Shown here piece by piece: positions 8,088 to 14,964 of a stretch of 21,328 bases of DNA. The position numbers and the translations under genes are program-made. The stretch's first letter is position 1. Each line of letters starts with the position of its first letter. This stretch comes from Bacteroidia bacterium (GTDB taxonomy: Bacteria > Bacteroidota > Bacteroidia > Bacteroidales > VadinHA17): positions 1-21,328 of the forward strand of contig JAPLEC010000458.1 in NCBI GenBank assembly GCA_026391515.1, written 5' to 3'. The notes below the pieces were generated by a model. That model had not been told where the DNA came from and ran no database searches. It saw nothing but the letters and a program-made list of their open reading frames with translations.

Positions 8088-9115
8088 TGAATGGTTTAGA
8101 ACGCACCCTGTACTTTCTGAGAGGTAAAGCTGTCGATCACCCTCCTTTTCACCCCATAATTATGCGTTGGGCAGCAAAATACGCCGGTGTAAAATACCAG
8201 GAGTTTTGCACTGATCCCTATGCAAAGTGCAGGGCTATGATCCTCTGTGCACATGACTTTGATATAGACTGGGTTACAGTAATGTCTGATCCCTGGGCGG
8301 AAGCATCGGCTTTTGGTATAAAGGTTGAATATCCTGAAGATAGTCTGCCTGTCGATATCGGAGGTCATTGTCCGGATGCTCAAACAGCATCATCACTTAA
8401 ACACTATAATCCACTGGAAAACAGACGTTGTATTAACAGACTGATTGAAATAAAAGAATTCATCAGGCAGGTTGGGAATGAAAAATTCATTGTCGGATGG
8501 ATTGAGGGTCCTGTAGCTGAATATGTCGATCTGAGAGGAGCCTCAAATGCTTCAGTTGATCTGTTAATGGAACCTGAAGCTGTTCAAAAGTCAATGGATT
8601 TAATAGTGGAATGTGCAATGGAGTTTATTTCACTTCAGATAAAAGCCGGAGCTCACTGTATAGGCATTGGAGATGCTTTCTGCTCCCAAATTGGTCCGGA
8701 GCTTTATAGTACATTCGCATTTCAAAGGCAAAAGGAACTTATAGAACATGTTCATAACGAGGGAGCAATAGCCAAGCTTCATATTTGCGGTAATACTGAA
8801 TCAATCCTGCCCGGAATGATAAAGACTGGAGCAGATATTATTGATATTGACCATCTTGTACCATCACTGGCAGATTTTGCTCCATTACTGGGAGCGAATC
8901 AGGTATTTTCAGGGAAAAGTGATCCTGTAACAGTGATTCAGGCTGGTCCCTCTGAACTTATCAGACAATCAGTAATTTCAGATTTTAAAGAGGCCGATGG
9001 CCGATGTATTGTTTCAGCGGGTTGTGAAATTACACCTGAAACATCTGTCGAAAACATGAAAAATCTGAGGAACTCAGCTTTCAGCCTGAATAATAATCTG
9101 TTGAATTTTCAATAA
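8087..9115 (+). CDS. Uroporphyrinogen decarboxylase-superfamily methyltransferase-like protein
   Basis: A 342-residue TIM barrel of the UroD superfamily. It is closer to the zinc-dependent corrinoid methyltransferases (MtaA/MtbA/CmuA type) than to haem-pathway HemE. The pattern H232-x-C234 (LHICGNT) with a distant C313 (SAGCEI) reproduces the zinc-ligand set of the methyltransferases, and the N-terminal arginine cluster of HemE is not evident. Other family segments are WIEGPVAEY (138-146), GDAFCSQIGPELY (195-207) and ADIIDIDH (249-256). Known relatives move methyl groups between corrinoid proteins and thiols such as coenzyme M or tetrahydrofolate. No corrinoid protein or activator gene lies in the window, so the substrate is unknown. 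The ATG overlaps the DUF2461 stop by one base. Confidence 0.82.
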   Translation: MNGLERTLYFLRGKAVDHPPFHPIIMRWAAKYAGVKYQEFCTDPYAKCRAMILCAHDFDIDWVTVMSDPWAEASAFGIKVEYPEDSLPVDIGGHCPDAQTASSLKHYNPLENRRCINRLIEIKEFIRQVGNEKFIVGWIEGPVAEYVDLRGASNASVDLLMEPEAVQKSMDLIVECAMEFISLQIKAGAHCIGIGDAFCSQIGPELYSTFAFQRQKELIEHVHNEGAIAKLHICGNTESILPGMIKTGADIIDIDHLVPSLADFAPLLGANQVFSGKSDPVTVIQAGPSELIRQSVISDFKEADGRCIVSAGCEITPETSVENMKNLRNSAFSLNNNLLNFQ

Positions 9116-9158
9116 AGAGACCCTCACTCCTTTTATGGGCATACAGCAGTAATACTAT

Positions 9159-11249
9159 TTAATGTTTTAACTCCTCCTTGATAAAGTAGCTCAATGATGC
9201 AGAATAAGCTCTTATCTTTTCATTAAGGTGCTTTTGTCTGGTGATATTTGTGGAAGGCACAAGAGTTTTATTTGATGAATCGGCCCATTCGTAGTACAAA
9301 TTATCTTTTACCATGACGCACCCATCGCGCGAAATACCAAAGTTGTAACAATAAACTCCAAAAAAGTAAGCAGAATCAGAAGGAAGAGAAAGAAGGTTGT
9401 TCCCCGTTTTAAGATAAGTTGCGTTCGACAGTGCCACATTAAAAAGAGTTGGAAATATATCCTTATGAGATCCAAATCGAGTGTGGTCTATTTCAAAATG
9501 AGCTTTGTATTTGTCAGGAACATAAATTATAAACGGTACAGTAAATTGTTTAAAAAGAATATTATCAGGCAGATTGAAAAACTGAGTTATGCTATGATCA
9601 CCTGTTACTGCAATAATTGTATTTTCTCCCAGGGAAGAATTTCTGACTTTGTCAATGAATTTCCCCAGACAATCATTTGCATACTGAAATGAAGCCATAT
9701 TAAGATTCGCATTCTCAATACTTGTTTTAATTTTTGATTTAATGCTGTCATTCAACTTAAGGCTATAAGGCCTGTATCCTGCTGGTAAATCGTATGGAGT
9801 ATGATTGGAAGTTGTCATGGCACATATAAACTGGGGCGTTCCGTTTGATTTCTCGAGCTGGTCGAATATACGCTCGAATAAAAACTCGTCAAAAGTGCCC
9901 CATTCGCTTTCTGAAGCATCCGGGTATGATTTTTTAAGTGCCGTATTTCCCTCGAGTATCTGGAAATACTGTTTAGAAAGATAATTCTCCAGGTTGCGCC
10001 AGGTCAAATGCCCTCCTGTAAAAAATGATGTTTGATATCCAGCATTTAAGAAAGGAAGTGCAACGCTGCCTGACAGGCTTTTTTCGCGGAAGGATGATTG
10101 AGAAACAGGATTTTCAGGGCTTCCGATAATTAAAGCCTCGAGTGTATTTATGGTGGTATTTGATGCAGAGATAAAATTGGCAAACTGATAACAATATGGT
10201 AGTTCGAATTCCAGTTGCCCTAATAAATTAAGTTCTTTAGAATGAAATTCCATTAAATAACCGCTCATACTTTCCATTAATACAAAAACAACATTTGGAG
10301 GGTTTTTTGTTAAGAAGCTGTTTTCAGGAGTTTTTTCTCTAAGTAACTCATAATGAGGAATGTTCTGGTTGTCTGGTTCTTTGTCCAGGTATGCTCTTAA
10401 TGCATCTTCAATTTGATTAAAACCGTACTTTTTCAAAGTTTCTGTCACATCTGTATTGACAGTCTGGTTCGATCTTTCTACAAAAGCATTCTGCAGGCAA
10501 TATATACCGTTTAATCCGACTTTGTTGATAAAAGTAATATCCGAAACTACCGTGTTTTCAAATCGTAATGGAAATATTCCCCATGAACTGCGCATCCCCG
10601 TGAAATAAATAGTCAAAGTAGCAAGGACAATTAAAGCTGATAATAACAATTCCTTTGCGTAACCTTTTGTTTTTGCTGTTTCTTGTTTTTGGAATAATTT
10701 AAACGACAGCGCTTTAATTCGGATTATTCTTCTCAGCACAAAAAATGAAATAACTCCAAAAATCAGGATAGACAAAGAAATGTATATTACCGGGTAATCA
10801 TTCCACATTGAAACAAGAACGGCTTTAGTATCGTCACGGAAAAACTCAAATACCAGAATGTTAAAGTGATCATTGAAAAATCGGTAAAAATAAAAATCAG
10901 CAATAATTCCAAAAAGGACTATAATCATTGCAAAGAGACTGTAAAACAGCGTAAGCTTGCTGTTAAATCGCTGATACACTGACAATTTTGAAGCAGGAAT
11001 GCAAAAAGCAATAAGTGCAAATAACAAAGGAATGGTTAAAATATAGGTAAGGGTCATTGTATCAATACGAAATCCAATGATAAATGCCTGCATCAGGTCA
11101 GGAATGCGTGTACCGATTTCTGCCCTATTACCATATTTAAGAATGAATACAATTCTTGAAATTAAAAGAACAGATAAACCATATGCATATATTAATAAGA
11201 TTCTTAAGAAGTTAACTATATAGTTATTAATTTTCTCCTGTCTGAACAT
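9159..11249 (-). CDS. LTA synthase-family membrane sulfatase (phosphoglycerol transferase-like)
   Basis: A 696-residue integral membrane protein with about five N-terminal transmembrane helices (near 13-33, 55-83, 99-120, 152-173, 199-217) and a large extracytoplasmic sulfatase domain from about 318. The alkaline-phosphatase-type metal site is readable: E326 in VLMESMSG, a nucleophile threonine in SNTTINTLEAL (T365 or T366), H483 in MTTSNHTPYD, D551-H552 in VTGDHS and H595 in GSHKDIFPTL. This corresponds to the LtaS family, which transfers phosphoglycerol, and Gram-negative relatives such as OpgB or phosphoethanolamine transferases. A diderm Bacteroidota is not expected to make lipoteichoic acid, so it more likely modifies a periplasmic glycan or lipid; substrate not determinable. 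It is transcribed away from the YtfJ-like gene. Confidence 0.87.
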   Translation of the reverse strand: MFRQEKINNYIVNFLRILLIYAYGLSVLLISRIVFILKYGNRAEIGTRIPDLMQAFIIGFRIDTMTLTYILTIPLLFALIAFCIPASKLSVYQRFNSKLTLFYSLFAMIIVLFGIIADFYFYRFFNDHFNILVFEFFRDDTKAVLVSMWNDYPVIYISLSILIFGVISFFVLRRIIRIKALSFKLFQKQETAKTKGYAKELLLSALIVLATLTIYFTGMRSSWGIFPLRFENTVVSDITFINKVGLNGIYCLQNAFVERSNQTVNTDVTETLKKYGFNQIEDALRAYLDKEPDNQNIPHYELLREKTPENSFLTKNPPNVVFVLMESMSGYLMEFHSKELNLLGQLEFELPYCYQFANFISASNTTINTLEALIIGSPENPVSQSSFREKSLSGSVALPFLNAGYQTSFFTGGHLTWRNLENYLSKQYFQILEGNTALKKSYPDASESEWGTFDEFLFERIFDQLEKSNGTPQFICAMTTSNHTPYDLPAGYRPYSLKLNDSIKSKIKTSIENANLNMASFQYANDCLGKFIDKVRNSSLGENTIIAVTGDHSITQFFNLPDNILFKQFTVPFIIYVPDKYKAHFEIDHTRFGSHKDIFPTLFNVALSNATYLKTGNNLLSLPSDSAYFFGVYCYNFGISRDGCVMVKDNLYYEWADSSNKTLVPSTNITRQKHLNEKIRAYSASLSYFIKEELKH

Positions 11250-11310
11250 TAATGACCTTATAATAAAAATTTGTTAAATCTACAAAAAGGACAGGAAATC
11301 CGGCATCAAA

Positions 11311-11340
11311 TTTGCAAATCATAAAAAATTCATATATTTA
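11311..11340 (+). promoter_or_regulatory. Candidate promoter of the YtfJ-like gene
   Basis: TTTG (11311-11314), 18 nt, then TATATTTA (11333-11340), one mismatch from TAnnTTTG. Transcription would start near 11347, about 18 nt before the ATG. The 115-nt region is shared with the divergent sulfatase gene, for which no clean promoter was found. Confidence 0.35.
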
Positions 11341-11364
11341 GTTCTCAATCATAAAAATAGTCAT

Positions 11365-11904
11365 ATGAAAAAAATGATCTTCACCCTTCTGTTCACCTCG
11401 CTGGCGACGATTTTGATCCATGCTCAGGGAGGCGTCAAGCTTGAAGTAGGCATGAAAGCTCCGGATTGGAAATTCATGGATGCCAGCAAAAAGGAATTTA
11501 CAATGAATAACTGGGCTGGCAGAGTCCTGCAGGTTAATTATGTCGATCCGGATGAAAAGGATCTTAATGAACCATATAATGAGGTTATTGATAAAGCGGT
11601 AAAAGTAGATAAGAGGATTGACAGCCTTAAATTCAAAGGTATTGGAATTACTGATTGCAAATCAACATGGCTGCCAAATGGCGCAATACGTGTAATTGCA
11701 GGCAATAAAGCCAAAAAGTTCAAAACAACTATCCTGTTCGATTATGATGCCAGTCTTCAGAAACTCTGGGGTTTGCCGGAGGATAATTACAGCGTGGTCA
11801 TACTTGATAAAGACAGGGTCTGCAGGTATATATTTAAAGGCAAGATCCCTGAATCAGAAAACGAAAAATTAGTTCAGCTGATTATAGCTTTGACAAAAGA
11901 ATAA
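11365..11904 (+). CDS. YtfJ-like periplasmic thioredoxin-fold protein
   Basis: A 179-residue protein with a signal peptide (MKK, hydrophobic 5-18, cleavage near IHA-Q at 20/21), so periplasmic. The mature part has a redoxin-type opening VGMKAPDW (28-35), the strand VLQVNYVDPDEKD (54-66) where thioredoxins carry CxxC, a long helix, and the closing SVVILDKDRVCRYIFKGKI (143-161) typical of the YtfJ family. No CxxC is present; the only mature cysteines are C98 and C153, so classical disulfide exchange is unlikely. YtfJ proteins are poorly characterised, and a stress or binding role is only inference. It is followed by a hairpin that may act as terminator. Confidence 0.75.
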   Translation: MKKMIFTLLFTSLATILIHAQGGVKLEVGMKAPDWKFMDASKKEFTMNNWAGRVLQVNYVDPDEKDLNEPYNEVIDKAVKVDKRIDSLKFKGIGITDCKSTWLPNGAIRVIAGNKAKKFKTTILFDYDASLQKLWGLPEDNYSVVILDKDRVCRYIFKGKIPESENEKLVQLIIALTKE

Positions 11905-11930
11905 TCTGGCTTTTAAAAGTTAAACTTAAT

Positions 11931-11972
11931 TTAACCGCAAAGAGCGCTAAGAAGAACGAACTTTGCGGTTAA
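11931..11972 (+). repeat. Perfect 12-bp hairpin, possible terminator
   Basis: TTAACCGCAAAG (11931-11942) pairs perfectly with CTTTGCGGTTAA (11961-11972) around an 18-nt loop, 26 nt after the YtfJ-like stop. It is followed by TTTT then an AT-rich stretch, so it may terminate transcription weakly. Its CGCAAAG core looks like a dispersed intergenic repeat rather than a plain terminator. Confidence 0.65.
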
Positions 11973-11987
11973 TTTTAATATTTCTAG

Positions 11988-12524
11988 ATGATTATCTCTA
12001 ATCTTTTACTTATTGCAGGAACCGGCAATAAATCGGGCAAAACAACATTTGCCTGTCGTGTAATTGAGCAATTCAGAGGGATTGGGATAATCGGTATCAA
12101 GATTACACCTCATTTTCATGAAACGACACCAGGACTTGTTTTAATGAGTGAGAAACCGGGTTACTCGATTTACGAAGAGACTAATCCGGAACTATCAAAA
12201 GATACCTCCCGGATGCTTAAAGCCGGTGCATCAAAGGTCTTTTTTGCAAAGGTCACTGATGAAAATTTGCTTGCTGCTTTCAAAGAGATTATGAAGCATA
12301 TTCCAACAGGCAATCCAATCGTCTGCGAATCGCCGGCTCTCAGGTATTATATCGATCCGGGGCTTTTTATTATTATGAAATCAAAATACTCTAATAATAA
12401 AAATATCAATGAGTTACTGAGATTACCTCATGTAATGTTTCATCTGAATGATATTATCAGAGCCAAAGCCCTTTCTATTGAATTCAAAGATGGGAAATGG
12501 TCTTCTTCAGAGAAAACTCTTTGA
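11988..12524 (+). CDS. MobB-like P-loop NTPase, function unknown
   Basis: A 178-residue cytosolic protein with a Walker A motif AGTGNKSGKTT (10-20) right after a hydrophobic strand. Later segments resemble MobB-type P-loop proteins: IKITPHFHE (37-45), SKDTSRMLKAGASKVFF (70-86) and an acidic residue in IVCESPA (114-120) where MobB has its EGF motif. MobB binds GTP in molybdenum-cofactor maturation, but no moa, mob or molybdoenzyme gene is nearby, so this assignment is to the superfamily only. Its stop codon directly abuts, without a spare base, the stop codon of the convergent repressor gene. Whether it has any role in the adjacent polymerase module (which lacks an ImuA/RecA-like ATPase) is speculative; it is not under the operators seen. 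Confidence 0.65.
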   Translation: MIISNLLLIAGTGNKSGKTTFACRVIEQFRGIGIIGIKITPHFHETTPGLVLMSEKPGYSIYEETNPELSKDTSRMLKAGASKVFFAKVTDENLLAAFKEIMKHIPTGNPIVCESPALRYYIDPGLFIIMKSKYSNNKNINELLRLPHVMFHLNDIIRAKALSIEFKDGKWSSSEKTL

Positions 12525-13352
12525 TCAGTTTGCTTCAGTTATATCAGAAATATCCTTTCCAATTCTTGCCTTTATTCTTTCAAGATCATTCTTCATAGTT
12601 GCTACGGCTTGTATAAGCTGTTTTTCAGGCAGAACAGGTTCCGGAAGCTCATTGCTTATATAGTTTATAAACTTCCATACTTCCTTAACCTCATTAATAT
12701 GAACCTCATACGGTTCGTAAATCGGATTAAGTGAATAAAGAACAAGCTTTCCGTCAGCTTTTACATTATTCTCGACAATTTTAAATACAATACCGTCATT
12801 AATTGTAAAAACCACATAGGCTTTTCCACTCTTAATATCCCGCCAGTCCTGAAGGAATTCGCCTGTCACCCATGAACCGTCAGGGATTGGAAGCATTGAG
12901 TCGCCTTTCAGCTGGAATGTTCTGTATTTTCTTTTATCGGAAAGAAAAGGGAGCCTGAATCTTGGCAATTCACCAATATATTCAGGATCAGCATAACCGG
13001 TTGTATAACCGGCTTTTGCTTTTTCCGGAACAAGCTCGATATTTTCAGTGTTGTCGGAATTTACCGTTGTGGTCAGCACCCTGAGGTTGCTTCCTTTTAC
13101 GTAAGCGTCATATCCCCTTTCAAGCTCACCAAGCTGGCTTTCAGAAAGCTTTGTCATATCTATTTTCAACAGTGTGTCGATCGACATGTTGAAATACCTT
13201 GAGAAAGAGACCAGGATTTTTATTCCCGGTTGTGCCACACCGTTCTCATACCCGCTCAGGGTTGAACGTTTAAGATTAAGGGCAACAGCAACATCATCCT
13301 GTGTTCTGCCTCTTCTTTTTCTTAAAAATTTTATGTTCGATGCGAAGTGCAT
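12525..13352 (-). CDS. XRE-type HTH / S24 peptidase repressor (LexA/CI-like)
   Basis: A 275-residue transcriptional repressor predicted to inactivate itself by cleavage upon DNA damage. The N-terminal HTH covers about 5-62 (TQDDVAVALNLKRSTLSGYENG at 17-38). The S24/LexA-type domain covers about 110-235. It shows a candidate Ala114-Gly115 cleavage bond, nucleophile Ser152 in LKGDSMLP and general base Lys191 in GIVFKIVENN, spaced as in LexA, UmuD and phage CI. A helical, charged C-terminal tail (about 238-275) extends beyond the peptidase domain and is longer than in LexA. It is divergent from the dinB-dnaE pair, with two palindromes in between, so it most likely controls that pair and itself. 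XRE rather than winged-helix HTH means it is not a canonical LexA. Confidence 0.88.
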   Translation of the reverse strand: MHFASNIKFLRKRRGRTQDDVAVALNLKRSTLSGYENGVAQPGIKILVSFSRYFNMSIDTLLKIDMTKLSESQLGELERGYDAYVKGSNLRVLTTTVNSDNTENIELVPEKAKAGYTTGYADPEYIGELPRFRLPFLSDKRKYRTFQLKGDSMLPIPDGSWVTGEFLQDWRDIKSGKAYVVFTINDGIVFKIVENNVKADGKLVLYSLNPIYEPYEVHINEVKEVWKFINYISNELPEPVLPEKQLIQAVATMKNDLERIKARIGKDISDITEAN

Positions 13353-13360
13353 AATTAAAA

Positions 13361-13379
13361 TTGATTATATTGTAGTCAA
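13361..13379. promoter_or_regulatory. Operator-like palindrome A
   Basis: TTGATTATATTGTAGTCAA: 9-bp arms around a central T, 7 of 9 positions symmetric, with conserved TTGA/TCAA ends. It lies just upstream of the repressor ATG, in the predicted 5' leader of that gene. Its centre is 23 bp from that of palindrome B, about two helical turns, suited to cooperative dimer binding. Confidence 0.6.
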
Positions 13380-13383
13380 AGAA

Positions 13384-13402
13384 TTGATTAAATTTTAATC
13401 AA
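13384..13402. promoter_or_regulatory. Operator-like palindrome B
   Basis: TTGATTAAATTTTAATCAA is a perfect inverted repeat with 9-bp arms and a central T. It overlaps the -7 box of the repressor promoter and the expected -33 region of the dinB promoter, so occupancy could block both directions. Its ends match palindrome A, giving a provisional consensus TTGATTAnA-T-TnTAaTCAA. Confidence 0.72.
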
Positions 13403-13431
13403 AAGTAAAGGATAGTTTTGAAATAAACAAA
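13400..13431 (-). promoter_or_regulatory. Promoter of the S24 repressor gene
   Basis: On the minus strand, TTTG (13428-13431), a 20-nt spacer and TACTTTTG (13400-13407) form a full match to the Bacteroidota promoter. The start would be near 13393, inside palindrome B, implying negative autoregulation. Confidence 0.6.
13413..13420 (+). promoter_or_regulatory. Candidate -7 box for dinB-dnaE
   Basis: TAGTTTTG matches TAnnTTTG. The expected -33 position (about 13388-13393) falls inside palindrome B and has no TTTG, so the promoter is weak or uses another element. Transcription from here would yield a leader of about 150 nt containing the 13461-13563 hairpin. Confidence 0.35.
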
Positions 13432-13460
13432 GGATTATGGAATTTTTTTACAAATAATTT

Positions 13461-13563
13461 TTCTCTGTGGCTCTCTGTGCTTCTCCGGATTTCCTCTGTG
13501 TAACAAAAAAGATGAAAAACTTACACAGAGAGACACAGAGGAGCACAGAGTTACACAGAGTAA
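13461..13563. repeat. 10-bp-period CACAGAG inverted array before dinB
   Basis: The right arm (13521-13560) holds four 10-bp units ending in ACAGAG: TTACACAGAG, AGACACAGAG, GAGCACAGAG and TTACACAGAG. The left arm (13461-13503) carries the inverse CTCTGTG at 13463, 13473 and 13494. The arms, about 43 nt each, pair imperfectly around an A-rich loop (13504-13520). The structure ends 11 nt before the dinB ATG. An open frame passes through it from 13467, but the peptide is only the translated repeat. Confidence 0.8.
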
Positions 13564-13574
13564 TTTTCAGGAAA

Positions 13575-14846
13575 ATGTTTTTGGCAGGCAACATAGAACG
13601 CTCCATCCTTCACCTCGACCTCGATACTTTTTTCGTTTCGGTTGAGAGGCTGAAAAACAGCAGGCTTTACGGTAAACCGGTAATAATCGGCGGTATGTCG
13701 GACCGTGGTGTGGTATCGAGCTGCAGCTATGAAGCCAGAAAGTATGGAGTAAGCTCCGCAATGCCAATGAAGATGGCCCGGAATATGTGTCCCGATGCCA
13801 TAATAATACGCGGCGATATGGAAGCTTACAGCAACTACTCAAACATGGTAACCAATATAATTGCCGAGAGATCACCGCTTTATGAGAAGTCATCAATTGA
13901 TGAGCACTATGTTGATATCACCGGCATGGACCGTTTTTACGGGTGCTATAAATGGTCGCACGAACTGCGCCACCATATAATAAAGGAAACCGGGCTGCCT
14001 GTTTCAATCGGGCTTTCAATAAACAAAACCGTATCAAAGATTGCAACAGGCGAGGCAAAGCCAAACGGTGAGATTGAAGTAAAAAAAGAGATAGTCCTCC
14101 CCTTTCTCGATCCGCTATCAATAAGCAAGATCCCGATGATTGGCCAGAAAACCTACCATGTTCTCCGCTCAATGGGGATAGCAACCATATATACCTTAAG
14201 AAACATTCCTGCAGAGATGCTCGAAAAGCTGATGGGGAAAAACGGTATTGAAGTATGGAAAAAAGCCAATGGAATAGACTCCACTCCGGTGATCAGCTAT
14301 TCGGAACAGAAATCGATAAGCACCGAACATACTTTTGATAAAGATACAACCGACATAGCGCGACTTAACCAGCTGCTGGTGAGCATGGTGGAAAAAATCG
14401 CCTACGACCTGAGAAAACAGGAAAAACTCACTTCCTGCATTACAGTTAAAATAAGGTACTCGAATTTTGATACGCACACCCTGCAGAAACGGATACCATA
14501 TACTGCTTTCGATCATGTACTTACAGATATAGCTAAAGAGCTGTTTTCCAGGCTATACCAGAGACGTATGCTTATCCGGCTTATCGGAGTCAGGTTCAGC
14601 CACCTGGTGCGTGGAGTTCAGCAGCTCGACATGTTTGATGATACTCCCGAGAAAGTCAGCCTCTATATGGCTATGGATAGGCTCCGAAAGCGTTTCGGAC
14701 GAAATGCGGTGCAGAGAGCTGCCGGGGTTATGACCAGCACCGAAAGAGAGGAAAAAGCCCTTAAACAGCTTGAAAATGCCGCTAACGAGCAGAAAATGAT
14801 GGAGGAAAGACTAAGAGGGATGATGTATGGATTTGGGGGGCACTGA
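13575..14846 (+). CDS. dinB: Y-family DNA polymerase (DinB/Pol IV-like)
   Basis: A 423-residue translesion polymerase. Palm and fingers motifs are ILHLDLDTFF (11-20, catalytic D15), RGVVSSCSYEARKYGV (44-59, steric/nucleotide contacts) and SSIDEHYVD (106-114, catalytic D109 and E110), so the metal ligands are intact, unlike ImuB. The thumb has IPMIGQKT (186-193), followed by the little-finger domain and a consensus beta-clamp motif QLDMF at 350-354. A charged helical tail follows, about 385-415. Start: the frame is open from 13467, but residues encoded before 13575 derive from the CACAGAG repeat; ATG 13575 puts ILHLD ten residues in, as in the family. It is preceded by the S24 repressor and operators, and followed by a DnaE-type polymerase 118 nt downstream. 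Confidence 0.9.
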   Translation: MFLAGNIERSILHLDLDTFFVSVERLKNSRLYGKPVIIGGMSDRGVVSSCSYEARKYGVSSAMPMKMARNMCPDAIIIRGDMEAYSNYSNMVTNIIAERSPLYEKSSIDEHYVDITGMDRFYGCYKWSHELRHHIIKETGLPVSIGLSINKTVSKIATGEAKPNGEIEVKKEIVLPFLDPLSISKIPMIGQKTYHVLRSMGIATIYTLRNIPAEMLEKLMGKNGIEVWKKANGIDSTPVISYSEQKSISTEHTFDKDTTDIARLNQLLVSMVEKIAYDLRKQEKLTSCITVKIRYSNFDTHTLQKRIPYTAFDHVLTDIAKELFSRLYQRRMLIRLIGVRFSHLVRGVQQLDMFDDTPEKVSLYMAMDRLRKRFGRNAVQRAAGVMTSTEREEKALKQLENAANEQKMMEERLRGMMYGFGGH

Positions 14847-14856
14847 ACAGTGCAAT

Positions 14857-14957
14857 GGCGTTAAGGCAATACGGCTTTAAGGCTTTAAGGCGTTTAATCC
14901 CTAAAGTCGTAATGCCCTAATGCCGTAATGCCCTAATGCCCTAATACCGTAATGCCG
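14857..14957. repeat. 8-bp-period inverted tandem array between dinB and dnaE
   Basis: Six consecutive 8-bp units of the form TAATGCC(C/G), one with A for G, begin at 14910, 14918, 14926, 14934, 14942 and 14950. Before them, at 14857-14896, lie five degenerate units of the inverse type (GGCGTTAA, GGCAATAC, GGCTTTAA twice, GGCGTTTA), also at 8-bp spacing. The two blocks can form an imperfect hairpin filling nearly all of the 118-nt gap before dnaE. Confidence 0.85.
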
Positions 14958-14964
14958 TTGAGCC

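Noticed and set aside
8087..9115. HemE (haem-pathway uroporphyrinogen decarboxylase)
   Set aside because: It carries the HxC...C zinc-ligand pattern of corrinoid methyltransferases and lacks the recognisable HemE N-terminal substrate motif; no haem genes are nearby.
12525..13352. Prophage CI repressor marking a prophage
   Set aside because: No integrase, structural, lysis or replication phage genes and no att-like repeats flank it; the divergent partners are DNA polymerases.
13467..13574. N-terminal extension of the Y-family polymerase
   Set aside because: The 36 residues are the translation of the CACAGAG repeat; family alignment starts about ten residues before the first catalytic motif, at ATG 13575.
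13461..14957. CRISPR array as explanation of the periodic repeats
   Set aside because: Units of 8 or 10 bp are contiguous, with no unique spacers and no cas genes nearby.
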